This document shows positions 1 to 7,060 of a DNA stretch of 64,000 nt, in pieces. The notes beneath the pieces were generated by a model. It saw nothing but the letters and a program-made list of their open reading frames with translations, was not told the DNA's origin and ran no database searches. The stretch is from positions 1-64,000 of the forward strand of contig JALEGL010000012.1 of NCBI GenBank assembly GCA_022763185.1, written 5' to 3'. Position 1 is the stretch's first letter, and the number at the start of each line of letters is the position of its first letter. Made by a program: the position numbers and the translations under genes. The DNA comes from a bacterium (lineage in GTDB: Bacteria > Bdellovibrionota_G > JALEGL01).

Positions 1-274
1 ATAACCACCTTTGAATTACATGTATGTTGAATCGGACCATTCTTGGAGCAGGGCGTACCACAGGGATTTTACCTTGATAGACCCAGTTACGAATGGTACC
101 TTTGCTGCATTTAAGCAACAAAGCCAATTCATCTACAGTCAACAAATCATCTATTCTCTTGTCAATGAACACAGAAGCATCCTGCCTCTTATGTCCTTGT
201 ATATCATACTCTGAATGATCTTTTAATGTTTCTTTTTGATTTAAATGTGAACCCGCCAAGATGCTTGGATTCAA
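1..274 (-). CDS. Excisionase-like HTH protein, 3' end outside window
   Basis: The minus strand reads an open frame whose C-terminal part looks like a MerR/excisionase-type helix-turn-helix: residues LTVDELALLLKCSKGTIRNW, then a YQGKIP turn and a basic RMVRF stretch. Proteins of this kind bind DNA and often act as Xis or recombination directionality factors in integrative elements; that role is inferred from the setting. No ATG lies in frame near the expected start. I place the start at a TTG (274-272) that overlaps the TGA stop of the upstream gene as TTGA, which suggests translational coupling. This start also puts the recurrent GGCGGGT element at +18, as in neighbouring genes. The protein continues beyond position 1, so its full length is unknown. 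Confidence 0.75.
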   Translation of the reverse strand, partial: MNPSILAGSHLNQKETLKDHSEYDIQGHKRQDASVFIDKRIDDLLTVDELALLLKCSKGTIRNWVYQGKIPVVRPAPRMVRFNIHVIQRWL

Positions 275-660
275 GCTTGCACCTCAGAGTTTGATGAAAC
301 ATTTGCTACTACAGGTTTCATACTACTTGATGATTTAGATTCTGATAAAACCACATTTTGTTGAGCATATTTTATCTTTTTCTGCATCATTTTTAACATG
401 GCTTCAGGATCAAGAGATTCATCCATATCATTTAAGATAGACTTAAAGTAATCAACCTTCTGAAAATGATCAGAAATAATTCTACTTTTTTCTCTCTTAA
501 ATGAATTGTCATAGAATCTTTGTATGATCCATGAGGTCAATTTAGATGCATTTATTTTAATGTAATCATTATTATTCTTTAAATGATCTAACATTAATTC
601 TACTGTTTTATTGGCTTGTTCATCTATATTTAAACGAACATTTTTCATTTTTTGTTTCAT
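271..660 (-). CDS. Hypothetical protein, conjugation cluster, 129 aa
   Basis: I do not recognise this family. The 129-residue product is basic in its first two thirds (MKQKMKNVRLN start, WIIQRFYDNSFKREKSR in the middle), is predicted to be mainly helical, and ends in a Ser-rich tail. It has no signal peptide or membrane segment, so it should be cytosolic. A good ribosome-binding site (AAGGAAA) precedes the ATG. Its stop overlaps the TTG of the excisionase-like gene. Position and charge would fit a relaxosome accessory or regulatory DNA-binding protein, but that is a guess from context. The upstream 180 bases carry direct and inverted repeats described separately. Confidence 0.7.
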   Translation of the reverse strand: MKQKMKNVRLNIDEQANKTVELMLDHLKNNNDYIKINASKLTSWIIQRFYDNSFKREKSRIISDHFQKVDYFKSILNDMDESLDPEAMLKMMQKKIKYAQQNVVLSESKSSSSMKPVVANVSSNSEVQA

Positions 661-701
661 GTTTTTATTTCCTTTTAGTTTATTGTATAAGTTTGTTCAT
701 A

Positions 702-717
702 TTAGGAACTGACCTAA
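702..717. repeat. Inverted repeat TTAGG-6-CCTAA upstream of the 129-aa gene
   Basis: Five-base arms TTAGG (702-706) and CCTAA (713-717) flank aactga. It lies about 40 bases upstream of the minus-strand start at 660, where an operator could sit. Short arms mean chance is possible. Confidence 0.35.
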
Positions 718-798
718 CTTCTCTTGATTTTTAGCGTTTAAAAAACAAGTTAATTCAGTACCTTAAAGTTTTCACCCTAGCTACGCTCTACAAACATG

Positions 799-832
799 GT
801 CTCTAGTTTGTTTCTAACACTAGGTCTCTAGT
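799..832. repeat. Direct repeats of GGTCTCTAGT, 24-base period
   Basis: The 10-mer GGTCTCTAGT occurs at 799-808 and again at 823-832, so the copies lie about two helical turns apart. Both sit in the 181-base non-coding gap between the replication-relaxation gene and the 129-aa gene. A protein-binding array (promoter operator or oriT-type accessory site) is possible; the sequence alone cannot decide. Confidence 0.5.
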
Positions 833-841
833 AAAATTGAC

Positions 842-1597
842 TTAATCAATCATAATTGTTTCTCCTTTCTGATTGGTAAATGTCACAGAACCAGAGTGGT
901 TTATGACATCGTTGGTTTTACAAAAGTAAAAACGGTATTGTTCATCTTGGACAATACTTTGTTCAGCTTGAGTCAGGTTTTTGTAAATTTGTGGATCAGA
1001 ATAAATGTATAAGACAATATTGTATTCAGCTGCTGCATAATACTGGGCAGCTTTGCTGGCATAACGTTTTTCCTTTTTGTTGATTGATTCGTACTCAATT
1101 GGAAAAACAAAGTCGCTATTCTGATTAAGGGTTACCGTCATAAGAGCATCACTTCTTATGTGGTAAGACAGGTTTACATAAGACATTGCATCTGATTTTT
1201 TATTCTGTAAAACGATGTTTTCAGTTTTATAATCGGTGACCGTTTTAAGTTGAGTTAAGCTATGCTTTATATCAACTAAGGTAATGTCATGCGTTTTTGA
1301 GTCACTCTGTATTTGAGTATAGGTATAATCAAATACATCGTTTTTTATGATACGCTGAAACGTCTCCTCAGTAATAGAATAAGTGTGACGGGTCCTGCTG
1401 CCAAACAAGGCAAAACCTCGTTTAATCCAGCCACCATTGTTGAGCTTGTCAAGCCTTTTACAAACGACACTTTTGGCTTTGTATCCAAAAACATCACGAT
1501 TGATTTGCTGGACGGTTGCGACTCTATTTTCATAAAGATATTGAAAGATGGCAATATCTCTGGGTGTAACAATTTTATTGGCTTTAGCTATGGTCAT
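842..1597 (-). CDS. Replication-relaxation family protein (MobC-like)
   Basis: The 251-residue product resembles the replication-relaxation (Replic_Relax) family of plasmid and conjugative-element proteins. The first ~75 residues form a winged helix (TPRDIAIFQYLYENRVATVQ, then KRLDKLNNGGWIKRG). The remainder has a nuclease-like layout with a THDITLVDIKHSL segment and FPIEYES followed by a lysine-rich helix. Members are thought to help plasmid replication or DNA processing at transfer; the exact role here is inferred. I chose the ATG at 1597 because GGAAGGAG lies just upstream; an in-frame ATG 36 bases earlier is less well placed. The start overlaps the end of the FtsK-like gene by 14 bases, which supports co-translation. 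Confidence 0.65.
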   Translation of the reverse strand: MTIAKANKIVTPRDIAIFQYLYENRVATVQQINRDVFGYKAKSVVCKRLDKLNNGGWIKRGFALFGSRTRHTYSITEETFQRIIKNDVFDYTYTQIQSDSKTHDITLVDIKHSLTQLKTVTDYKTENIVLQNKKSDAMSYVNLSYHIRSDALMTVTLNQNSDFVFPIEYESINKKEKRYASKAAQYYAAAEYNIVLYIYSDPQIYKNLTQAEQSIVQDEQYRFYFCKTNDVINHSGSVTFTNQKGETIMID

Positions 1598-3089
1598 TTT
1601 TTTCTCCTTCCTTCGATTTTTTATAGCCGCCATTGGCCTTTGAATGGACTACTTTTCTTGTAGACATATTTTCTTGTTGGTTTTTCCTATTGCCAAGTTC
1701 AAACTCGCCTTTGATTTGTTTAAGGCGATAATCAAACTCTTGTTCAGAGATAAATGGTGCCTGCAGCTCCAACTCTTTAGGACCACATTTCCAAATACCT
1801 CTCCCTGGAATGTTAGGGAGTTTATTAGCAGCATTGGTTCCAAGGACATTGCTAGACCCATGAAAGGTTTGCATTCTAAAGATCATGCGACCTTCAACGT
1901 TGTCTTGGATATGTGTATCAATGGTTTCTTTGGTTACTTTTTGAGTTGCCATAACCAAATGAATACCCGCAGCACGACCTAGCTTGGCTATTTCATTGAC
2001 AAGATGCCGGGTAGAATCCGTTTGTGCTTTAACAGCGGCAGGGGCACTTTGCGGCTTAGCAAATAAGACACTGGCTTCATCAATACCGACAACAATGCGA
2101 TCAAGTTCATCCCGTTCTGGAACGATAAACTTCTTACCGATTTTGGCAATGAGGTTAAAACGTGATTGCATTTCATCGTGTATTTTTTTGATGAGCTTAC
2201 TGGCTTCTTGATTGTTTTTGGCAATGTGAACATTGGGCAAAATACCAAAGTCACTCATTTCAACACCATTTTTTAAATCGATTAAGTGGAGCTGAATGTT
2301 CTTTGAACTTTCCAACAAACCAAGCAAGGCTTGCCTAAAGAACATGGATTTACCACCACCAGTGGTTCCTGCTATGAGCATATGAGGAAGCTTAGTTATG
2401 TCCTGAGTAAAACTCCCTTCACGACATGCTCCCAATTTAAATGTATACTCAGAAGGTAAGATGATGTCTGAATAATTACACTTTTGCGGCATAGGCTTCT
2501 TGGATAAGTAGATATCTACATAGCCATGCTTATGACTTTGCTGTATATCTTCTACGGCTACTTGCATGGCAGAAGCAAGCTGATCTTTTTTGCTTTCAAA
2601 GTCATTTAAGCTTAAGCCTGGAGCAAAGACATGCATCTTCGATTGCATGGAGTTGAGCTTGTGATAGCTTTTGACTTGTGCTTTAGCTCCTGAGCCATTC
2701 TTTAGGCTGAGTCTATCGAGCTTATTTTGAATGCTTTTTTGCTGCAGGACAAAGTGCCCACCAATGAAGAACAACATGATAACCATGTACACACTGAGCA
2801 GACCTAAATAGTAATAGATCCTGTGTGAATCAAAGATCATGTAGGCCCATGGATCTATAAACTTGCCTATAAACCCAGTCCAAGCAGTAAAGGTTAATAA
2901 ATGTTGCTTACTCCCAGATAAAAAGTGAGCTAAACCAATACCTAAGGCTATAAAGGCATACGTTAGTATGTGATTGGCTGGAAAGTTTTTGATTCCTCTC
3001 CAGATTCCAGTAAAAATAATGTTGATGATGGTGCCTATGAAGATTAAAATCTCTCCCATAGAGTCAAAATCGTTTTTGTGTTTTTCCAT
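1584..3089 (-). CDS. FtsK/SpoIIIE-type DNA translocase, putative coupling protein
   Basis: A 501-residue membrane-anchored ATPase of the FtsK/SpoIIIE type. Two or more hydrophobic segments occupy roughly residues 15-130. The motor follows, with Walker A GTTGGGKS near residue 240, Walker B IVVGIDEASVLF, and the family signatures HLVMATQK and NVEGRMIFRM. The length is far below chromosomal FtsK (about 800-1300) and no gamma winged-helix domain is seen, so it is not the cell-division translocase. Standing directly after VirB10 and before a replication-relaxation gene, it most likely feeds DNA into the secretion channel in place of VirD4, as TcpA-type proteins do in Gram-positive elements. The ATG at 3089 has an upstream GGAG. 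Confidence 0.85.
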   Translation of the reverse strand: MEKHKNDFDSMGEILIFIGTIINIIFTGIWRGIKNFPANHILTYAFIALGIGLAHFLSGSKQHLLTFTAWTGFIGKFIDPWAYMIFDSHRIYYYLGLLSVYMVIMLFFIGGHFVLQQKSIQNKLDRLSLKNGSGAKAQVKSYHKLNSMQSKMHVFAPGLSLNDFESKKDQLASAMQVAVEDIQQSHKHGYVDIYLSKKPMPQKCNYSDIILPSEYTFKLGACREGSFTQDITKLPHMLIAGTTGGGKSMFFRQALLGLLESSKNIQLHLIDLKNGVEMSDFGILPNVHIAKNNQEASKLIKKIHDEMQSRFNLIAKIGKKFIVPERDELDRIVVGIDEASVLFAKPQSAPAAVKAQTDSTRHLVNEIAKLGRAAGIHLVMATQKVTKETIDTHIQDNVEGRMIFRMQTFHGSSNVLGTNAANKLPNIPGRGIWKCGPKELELQAPFISEQEFDYRLKQIKGEFELGNRKNQQENMSTRKVVHSKANGGYKKSKEGEKNDHS

Positions 3090-3099
3090 AATGCTTCTC

Positions 3100-4014
3100 C
3101 TATCTTTTGGGTAAAAGCTCAATCCAAAGGACGGTGTCTTGTGGGACAATGACGTACTCTTTGTTTTGAGCAAATTCGTTTAAGTTTCTTTGGGTTTCAA
3201 GTTCAGCCATGCGATACACACTTTGCAGTGCTGCATTACCTAAGCTTGCTTTGATGGTGGCTTCACCAAATTGATTTAAGGCTTCACGCTGGGTTAAGAC
3301 GTCGCTGGTGGTACCCACCATGGTAGTTCCAAGGGTGGATAAAAGACGTTTGCCATGTTGTCTTTTGCGTTTGCCTGCAATGCCCAGCTGCTTGTTTTTT
3401 AAATTAAGTGCCCGTATATTGACTTGATGAATACTGCCATCAGGTTTAATGGCTTTATCCATTTTAAGGTAGACCTGACTTCCAGAACCTGGATAAGAGA
3501 AACTGCCTAAGACAATGGTGCCTTGAGGGAAGTACTCTTTTTCCTTGTAGTGGATGCCAGAAGTCAAAAGCACTTCTACAGCTGAAGGCATTCTTGTATC
3601 AATTTGATGCATGAGTGTACCTTGCATACGGATACCTCTGGGTGGTATTTTATGGTGATTGGTGTTTTGAATCACCATGGGACCACCATAGTCATACAAA
3701 CGCCTGCGCTTTGCTGGCTTTCTTTTACTTCGCCTTGGTCTTTGTCTAACAGGTTTAGGTGAAATCCCCATTATATTTTCTTCAGAAACAACCGCTGCAA
3801 CTGTATCTTCTGGAACAGATTCAATCAGCATGACATTGCTTTGACGAATCACTTTGTTTTTGGACTTTCTAAAGTAGATAGAGACCAAAGACACCACAAG
3901 CATCAATGAGCATAATCCAATGCCAAAATTTCTGACATGGATCACCGTCTTTGCGCCATCTTCTTTGGTTAACCAAGCCTTGAACCCTTTTTTACTAACA
4001 GTACTACTGTTCAT
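3100..4014 (-). CDS. virB10: VirB10/TrbI-like type IV secretion protein
   Basis: The 304-residue product has a short cytosolic N-terminus, one membrane segment near residues 28-47, a basic linker (RPRRSKRKPAKRRR) and a C-terminal beta domain typical of VirB10/TrbI/TraB: GTLMHQIDTRMPS, FPQGTIVLGSFSYPGSGSQVY, and a final PQDTVLWIELLPKR. VirB10 spans both membranes, forms part of the core complex and senses ATP use by the motors. It is shorter than many homologues (about 380-480), mainly in the periplasmic linker, and Pro-rich repeats are absent. It overlaps the VirB9-like gene by four bases (ATGA), and the FtsK-like gene follows after 10 bases. Confidence 0.85.
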   Translation of the reverse strand: MNSSTVSKKGFKAWLTKEDGAKTVIHVRNFGIGLCSLMLVVSLVSIYFRKSKNKVIRQSNVMLIESVPEDTVAAVVSEENIMGISPKPVRQRPRRSKRKPAKRRRLYDYGGPMVIQNTNHHKIPPRGIRMQGTLMHQIDTRMPSAVEVLLTSGIHYKEKEYFPQGTIVLGSFSYPGSGSQVYLKMDKAIKPDGSIHQVNIRALNLKNKQLGIAGKRKRQHGKRLLSTLGTTMVGTTSDVLTQREALNQFGEATIKASLGNAALQSVYRMAELETQRNLNEFAQNKEYVIVPQDTVLWIELLPKR

Positions 4015-4721
4015 AAAAACCTCCCTGGAATGATGATGGATGTGTTTAAATGTTTGTATTGAATGACAAGCGTAAAGCTTTTCCTGTCTTTAAGCTTTAG
4101 CCTTAATCGACCAGAAACTACCTGATGTTTGCTCAAGCGTTCTTTGTTGATATCTAGTTTATGCTTAACTTTAAAGACACGGTTAAAGAGTCTAAACCTA
4201 GCTTTAATATGCTTAGACTTAAGCTTTTTGCTTTTTAGGTTTTTGACTTTAAAGTTGATTCTGTGGACCTTTGAGTTGGGATCAAAGGCGATAGAATCAA
4301 TTTTAAAGATCAAACGTTTGCCTAAATACAGATGCCGATTAAACTTTTTGGTGTGTGCTTTACGTGTTTTTTTAGACTTGGATGCATTGATATAAACCAA
4401 GTCATCAAAGTTTAGCCCGTCACGTTCAACCCTTAAAATAAAGCTTAAGGTACCCGTATCATTGTACACAAAGAGATTGCTCTTGCCTTCATTCTTGGGG
4501 CGAATGATCAAGTCATTACCCAGAAACTGCGTCTCAAAATGTGCTGGATTGCCCAGAACAATATGAGATGGCGCTTGAGTAAAGCGCAAGATGGTCGCTT
4601 TGCCTACTTTAAGATAAATAGGTTTTAGCGTATGCTGAGAAGCCTGCAGATGTCGTATGACATCTGCTTGACTGTTTGTTATGTTAATTAAAAATAGACC
4701 CGCCAATAGATAGCGAATCAA
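4011..4721 (-). CDS. VirB9/TraK-like outer-membrane core component
   Basis: The 236-residue protein starts with a signal peptide (MIRYLLAGLFLINITNSQA). Next is a domain resembling the N-terminal part of secretin/VirB9/TraK proteins: YLKVGKATILRFTQAPSHIV, then NEGKSNLFVYNDTGTLSF. The second half is very rich in Lys and beta-prone. Order and size fit the VirB9-like partner of VirB10 in the outer-membrane core; identity as VirB9 rather than TraK is uncertain. No separate VirB7 lipoprotein gene was found. The gene overlaps its neighbours by four bases on each side. It carries GGCGGGT at +18. Confidence 0.7.
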   Translation of the reverse strand: MIRYLLAGLFLINITNSQADVIRHLQASQHTLKPIYLKVGKATILRFTQAPSHIVLGNPAHFETQFLGNDLIIRPKNEGKSNLFVYNDTGTLSFILRVERDGLNFDDLVYINASKSKKTRKAHTKKFNRHLYLGKRLIFKIDSIAFDPNSKVHRINFKVKNLKSKKLKSKHIKARFRLFNRVFKVKHKLDINKERLSKHQVVSGRLRLKLKDRKSFTLVIQYKHLNTSIIIPGRFL

Positions 4722-5488
4722 TTCTCAAACTCGATTAATGAATTAACATACAAACCCATGGGATTAAAAGACGTTTTACGGCCTTTAATAATCCCAAGCT
4801 TAATTTGAACTGGGACAATGATGGGGATATCATTGATACGTAAGATCCGATCAAAGATGGCAAAAGAATCAGTATTGGTTAAAATCGGTTTGATTCTTGT
4901 GACATACTGCTCAATGGATTCGCCCGGTTTGTTCTTGGCCTTTTTGTTTCCTAAAAGATCTGAAAGACCTTTTAAAAAAGTCTTGGTGGCATAGGGCTTA
5001 AGCGCATAGGTGATCTTTTTTGGATCAAACTCTTTCCAAGTGTAGCGCTGTTCAACAAACTTCTCAATAAAGTCTTTGACGTCTTCATTGGTCAGCTTCA
5101 TACTTGAGAGTTCTTTGACTTTTTTATCTGCGCGATCATACGCCAAAAAAGGTTTGTTGATCTGCATGTAAAGAAGTCCAGACAATGCAATTGTAATAAC
5201 AATCAGTCCTATGCTTAAAAACTTAAACAGCTCTAAGCTTTTTACTGTGCTTGTCCATTGCTTGACGGCTGGATCAATGTAAGAAGAGGATTTGTCTTCT
5301 TTATAATCCAGATTTTCAATTTTTGTTTCATCTTTGATGAAGTGTTCTTCATCATGATGGTTTATAAGGTCATCGCGAAGTCTGATATCAGACTTTGTCG
5401 TGACTTGATCGGAGTCAAAAGAAGATGTTTCTTTTGTGACTCCTTGGTTAAGATTATTGATACCCGCCGTTTGTTTTGTATTGTTCAT
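4718..5488 (-). CDS. VirB8/TraE-like inner-membrane secretion protein
   Basis: A 256-residue bitopic protein with a long acidic cytosolic tail (1-88), one membrane segment (about 91-110, LSIGLIVITIALSGLLYMQI) and a periplasmic domain of about 145 residues. That fits VirB8/TrbF/TraE, which nucleate the inner-membrane complex. The frame is open further upstream, inside the VirB6 gene, but AAGGAAACCACC before the ATG at 5488 fixes the start. Residues 18-26 read TKETSSFDS, a peptide also found at the C-terminus of the protein at 13245-13721. GGCGGGT lies at +21. VirB8 assignment rests on topology and order rather than clear motifs. Confidence 0.7.
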   Translation of the reverse strand: MNNTKQTAGINNLNQGVTKETSSFDSDQVTTKSDIRLRDDLINHHDEEHFIKDETKIENLDYKEDKSSSYIDPAVKQWTSTVKSLELFKFLSIGLIVITIALSGLLYMQINKPFLAYDRADKKVKELSSMKLTNEDVKDFIEKFVEQRYTWKEFDPKKITYALKPYATKTFLKGLSDLLGNKKAKNKPGESIEQYVTRIKPILTNTDSFAIFDRILRINDIPIIVPVQIKLGIIKGRKTSFNPMGLYVNSLIEFEN

Positions 5489-5504
5489 GGTGGTTTCCTT
5501 AGTG

Positions 5505-6374
5505 TTACTTCTCCTGTTGTTTATTGTTAAAACTACGATTAGCCCTATGCTGACCGTAGTGTTTTTGCTGAGCTTTTGGCTCATCAAACTTTGTGTTATC
5601 TTCATTGGAAGACATAAAGCTTTGTTTAAACTTATGTCCGGCACTGATGACGGGCATGGCTGATACGCCAGTTGCTACTGATTGCAATCCACTGCTGATC
5701 AGTGAGTTGGTAGCAATGGGTACAAAAATCATGCTGAAGCCAATACATAAGTTAACTAAAGCTGTGGTAAAAAAGTTATCCCAACTTTGTACTTCTGGAC
5801 TGACAGCAAACTTTAACAGCATGACTCCTAGAATGCTCCATAGCACTTTCCAAATGGTTACCTGAATCAAACCTTTAAACAGACTTGCTGTTATGAACGA
5901 TGTGTAGCGTGACACATACATCAGAATCATCAAAGGTGACACCACATACAATATGCTCCAGACAAATTGGATGAGAATGTTGGTAATGAAGATGCCAATA
6001 TAGGCTATGAGATAAGACACCAAGTTAATCACAAAGATTAGAGCTTCTCTAAACTGTAACCACTTAGGGGACGTTTCTTCATAGTTCTTTTGAATCTCAT
6101 CCAATAGATCAGTCAATTGTCCAATGCCATTGATGTGCTCAGTTAAGCCATCACCCACCATAGCAATGATCCCCATGATCTGTTCAAAAGACAGCAGTAT
6201 GATAATTGATATCACGGTTCTTTTAAGGATATTCATTGGATTGGGGGTATGCTCATCCACATTTAAGAATTCTAGAATGATCAAAAACAGCACAAAAGGA
6301 ACCAGCATCATCCAATAAGCGGACACCAAATGACCTCTAATTTCACCACAGACCTCTGGTAAAAAGCCAAACAT
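5505..6374 (-). CDS. VirB6/TrbL-like polytopic membrane protein
   Basis: The 289-residue product has five to seven hydrophobic stretches, including VPFVLFLIILEFL, VISIIILLSFEQIMGIIAMV and LIAYIGIFITNILIQFVWSIL, and a hydrophilic Gln-rich tail (QQKHYGQHRANRSFNNKQQ). This is the pattern of VirB6/TrbL, the inner-membrane channel protein of type IV secretion systems. The start overlaps the stop of the VirB5-like gene by one base (TAATG), and the VirB8-like gene starts 16 bases after its stop. A specific subfamily cannot be named without a search. Confidence 0.75.
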   Translation of the reverse strand: MFGFLPEVCGEIRGHLVSAYWMMLVPFVLFLIILEFLNVDEHTPNPMNILKRTVISIIILLSFEQIMGIIAMVGDGLTEHINGIGQLTDLLDEIQKNYEETSPKWLQFREALIFVINLVSYLIAYIGIFITNILIQFVWSILYVVSPLMILMYVSRYTSFITASLFKGLIQVTIWKVLWSILGVMLLKFAVSPEVQSWDNFFTTALVNLCIGFSMIFVPIATNSLISSGLQSVATGVSAMPVISAGHKFKQSFMSSNEDNTKFDEPKAQQKHYGQHRANRSFNNKQQEK

Positions 6375-7060
6375 TACTCAAACTCCGGCAGTTTAAAGCC
6401 ATCACTGAACATGGATTTAGACTTTTTAAGATCGTCGCCTACAGTGTTAAAGTGATTGACTGAGTCTTTGCTGTACTTGTTATCCAAAGCCAGCTTCTCA
6501 CTTTGCAGTTTAAGCATCTGACCATTGACTTTAAGCAATTGATTTAAGGTATGCAGAATTTGGGCATTGGTTTGAGCATTAGCACGCAAAGCACCTTTAG
6601 GGCTCAAAGCATTGGCAGATTCTGTAATCTTGATGGCATTGTCTTCTTGCTCTTTGGCGTACTTAGAGATGTTCACGTTCATCTTTAAGCTCTCAGCAAT
6701 GCTTTTATCATGCAGTTCTTGAATTGCAGACTCAGCACTGTCTGGGATATCTCCATACAGTTCTTTGATCGTGCTTAGAGCAATGCCCATACTTTGCAGT
6801 TCTTTTAAAACTGCTTCATCTTCAATAGGTAAAGCGCTTTGAATATGATTAAGTCTATCCAAACCACTGTTGACCTGCTCAAGAATATGTCTTTGTGCTC
6901 TGCCTTCACGCAAGACACTGCGTAGTTGATTGTAACGTTTTTTACTTTCAACTACGATCTTTATAAGATGTGGAATAGCCGCAGCACTACCAAATATGGC
7001 ATAAGCATTGGTGCTTATGCATATGATTAAAATAAACCCGCCAAGTTTAAGTGATCTCAC
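6374..7060 (-). CDS. VirB5/TrbJ-like periplasmic pilus-assembly protein
   Basis: A 228-residue secreted helical protein. It begins with a signal peptide (MRSLKLGGFILIICISTNAYA) and then AIFGSAAAIPHLIKIVVESK, an arrangement common in TrbJ/VirB5. Long amphipathic helices follow, with Gln/Leu-rich segments such as NQLLKVNGQMLKLQSEKLAL. VirB5-class proteins are minor pilus components needed for transfer. The GTG start overlaps the VirB4 stop by four bases (GTGA). The first 30 coding bases closely resemble those of the pilin gene at 10125, including GGCGGGTTTAT at +19. Confidence 0.75.
   Translation of the reverse strand: MRSLKLGGFILIICISTNAYAIFGSAAAIPHLIKIVVESKKRYNQLRSVLREGRAQRHILEQVNSGLDRLNHIQSALPIEDEAVLKELQSMGIALSTIKELYGDIPDSAESAIQELHDKSIAESLKMNVNISKYAKEQEDNAIKITESANALSPKGALRANAQTNAQILHTLNQLLKVNGQMLKLQSEKLALDNKYSKDSVNHFNTVGDDLKKSKSMFSDGFKLPEFE

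Noticed and set aside
11-214. Plus-strand open frame of 67 codons at the window start
   Set aside because: It is the shadow of the minus-strand excisionase-like gene, which has a recognisable HTH.
5489-5644. N-terminal extension of the VirB8-like protein
   Set aside because: It lies wholly inside the VirB6-like gene; AAGGAAACC before the ATG at 5488 marks the true start.
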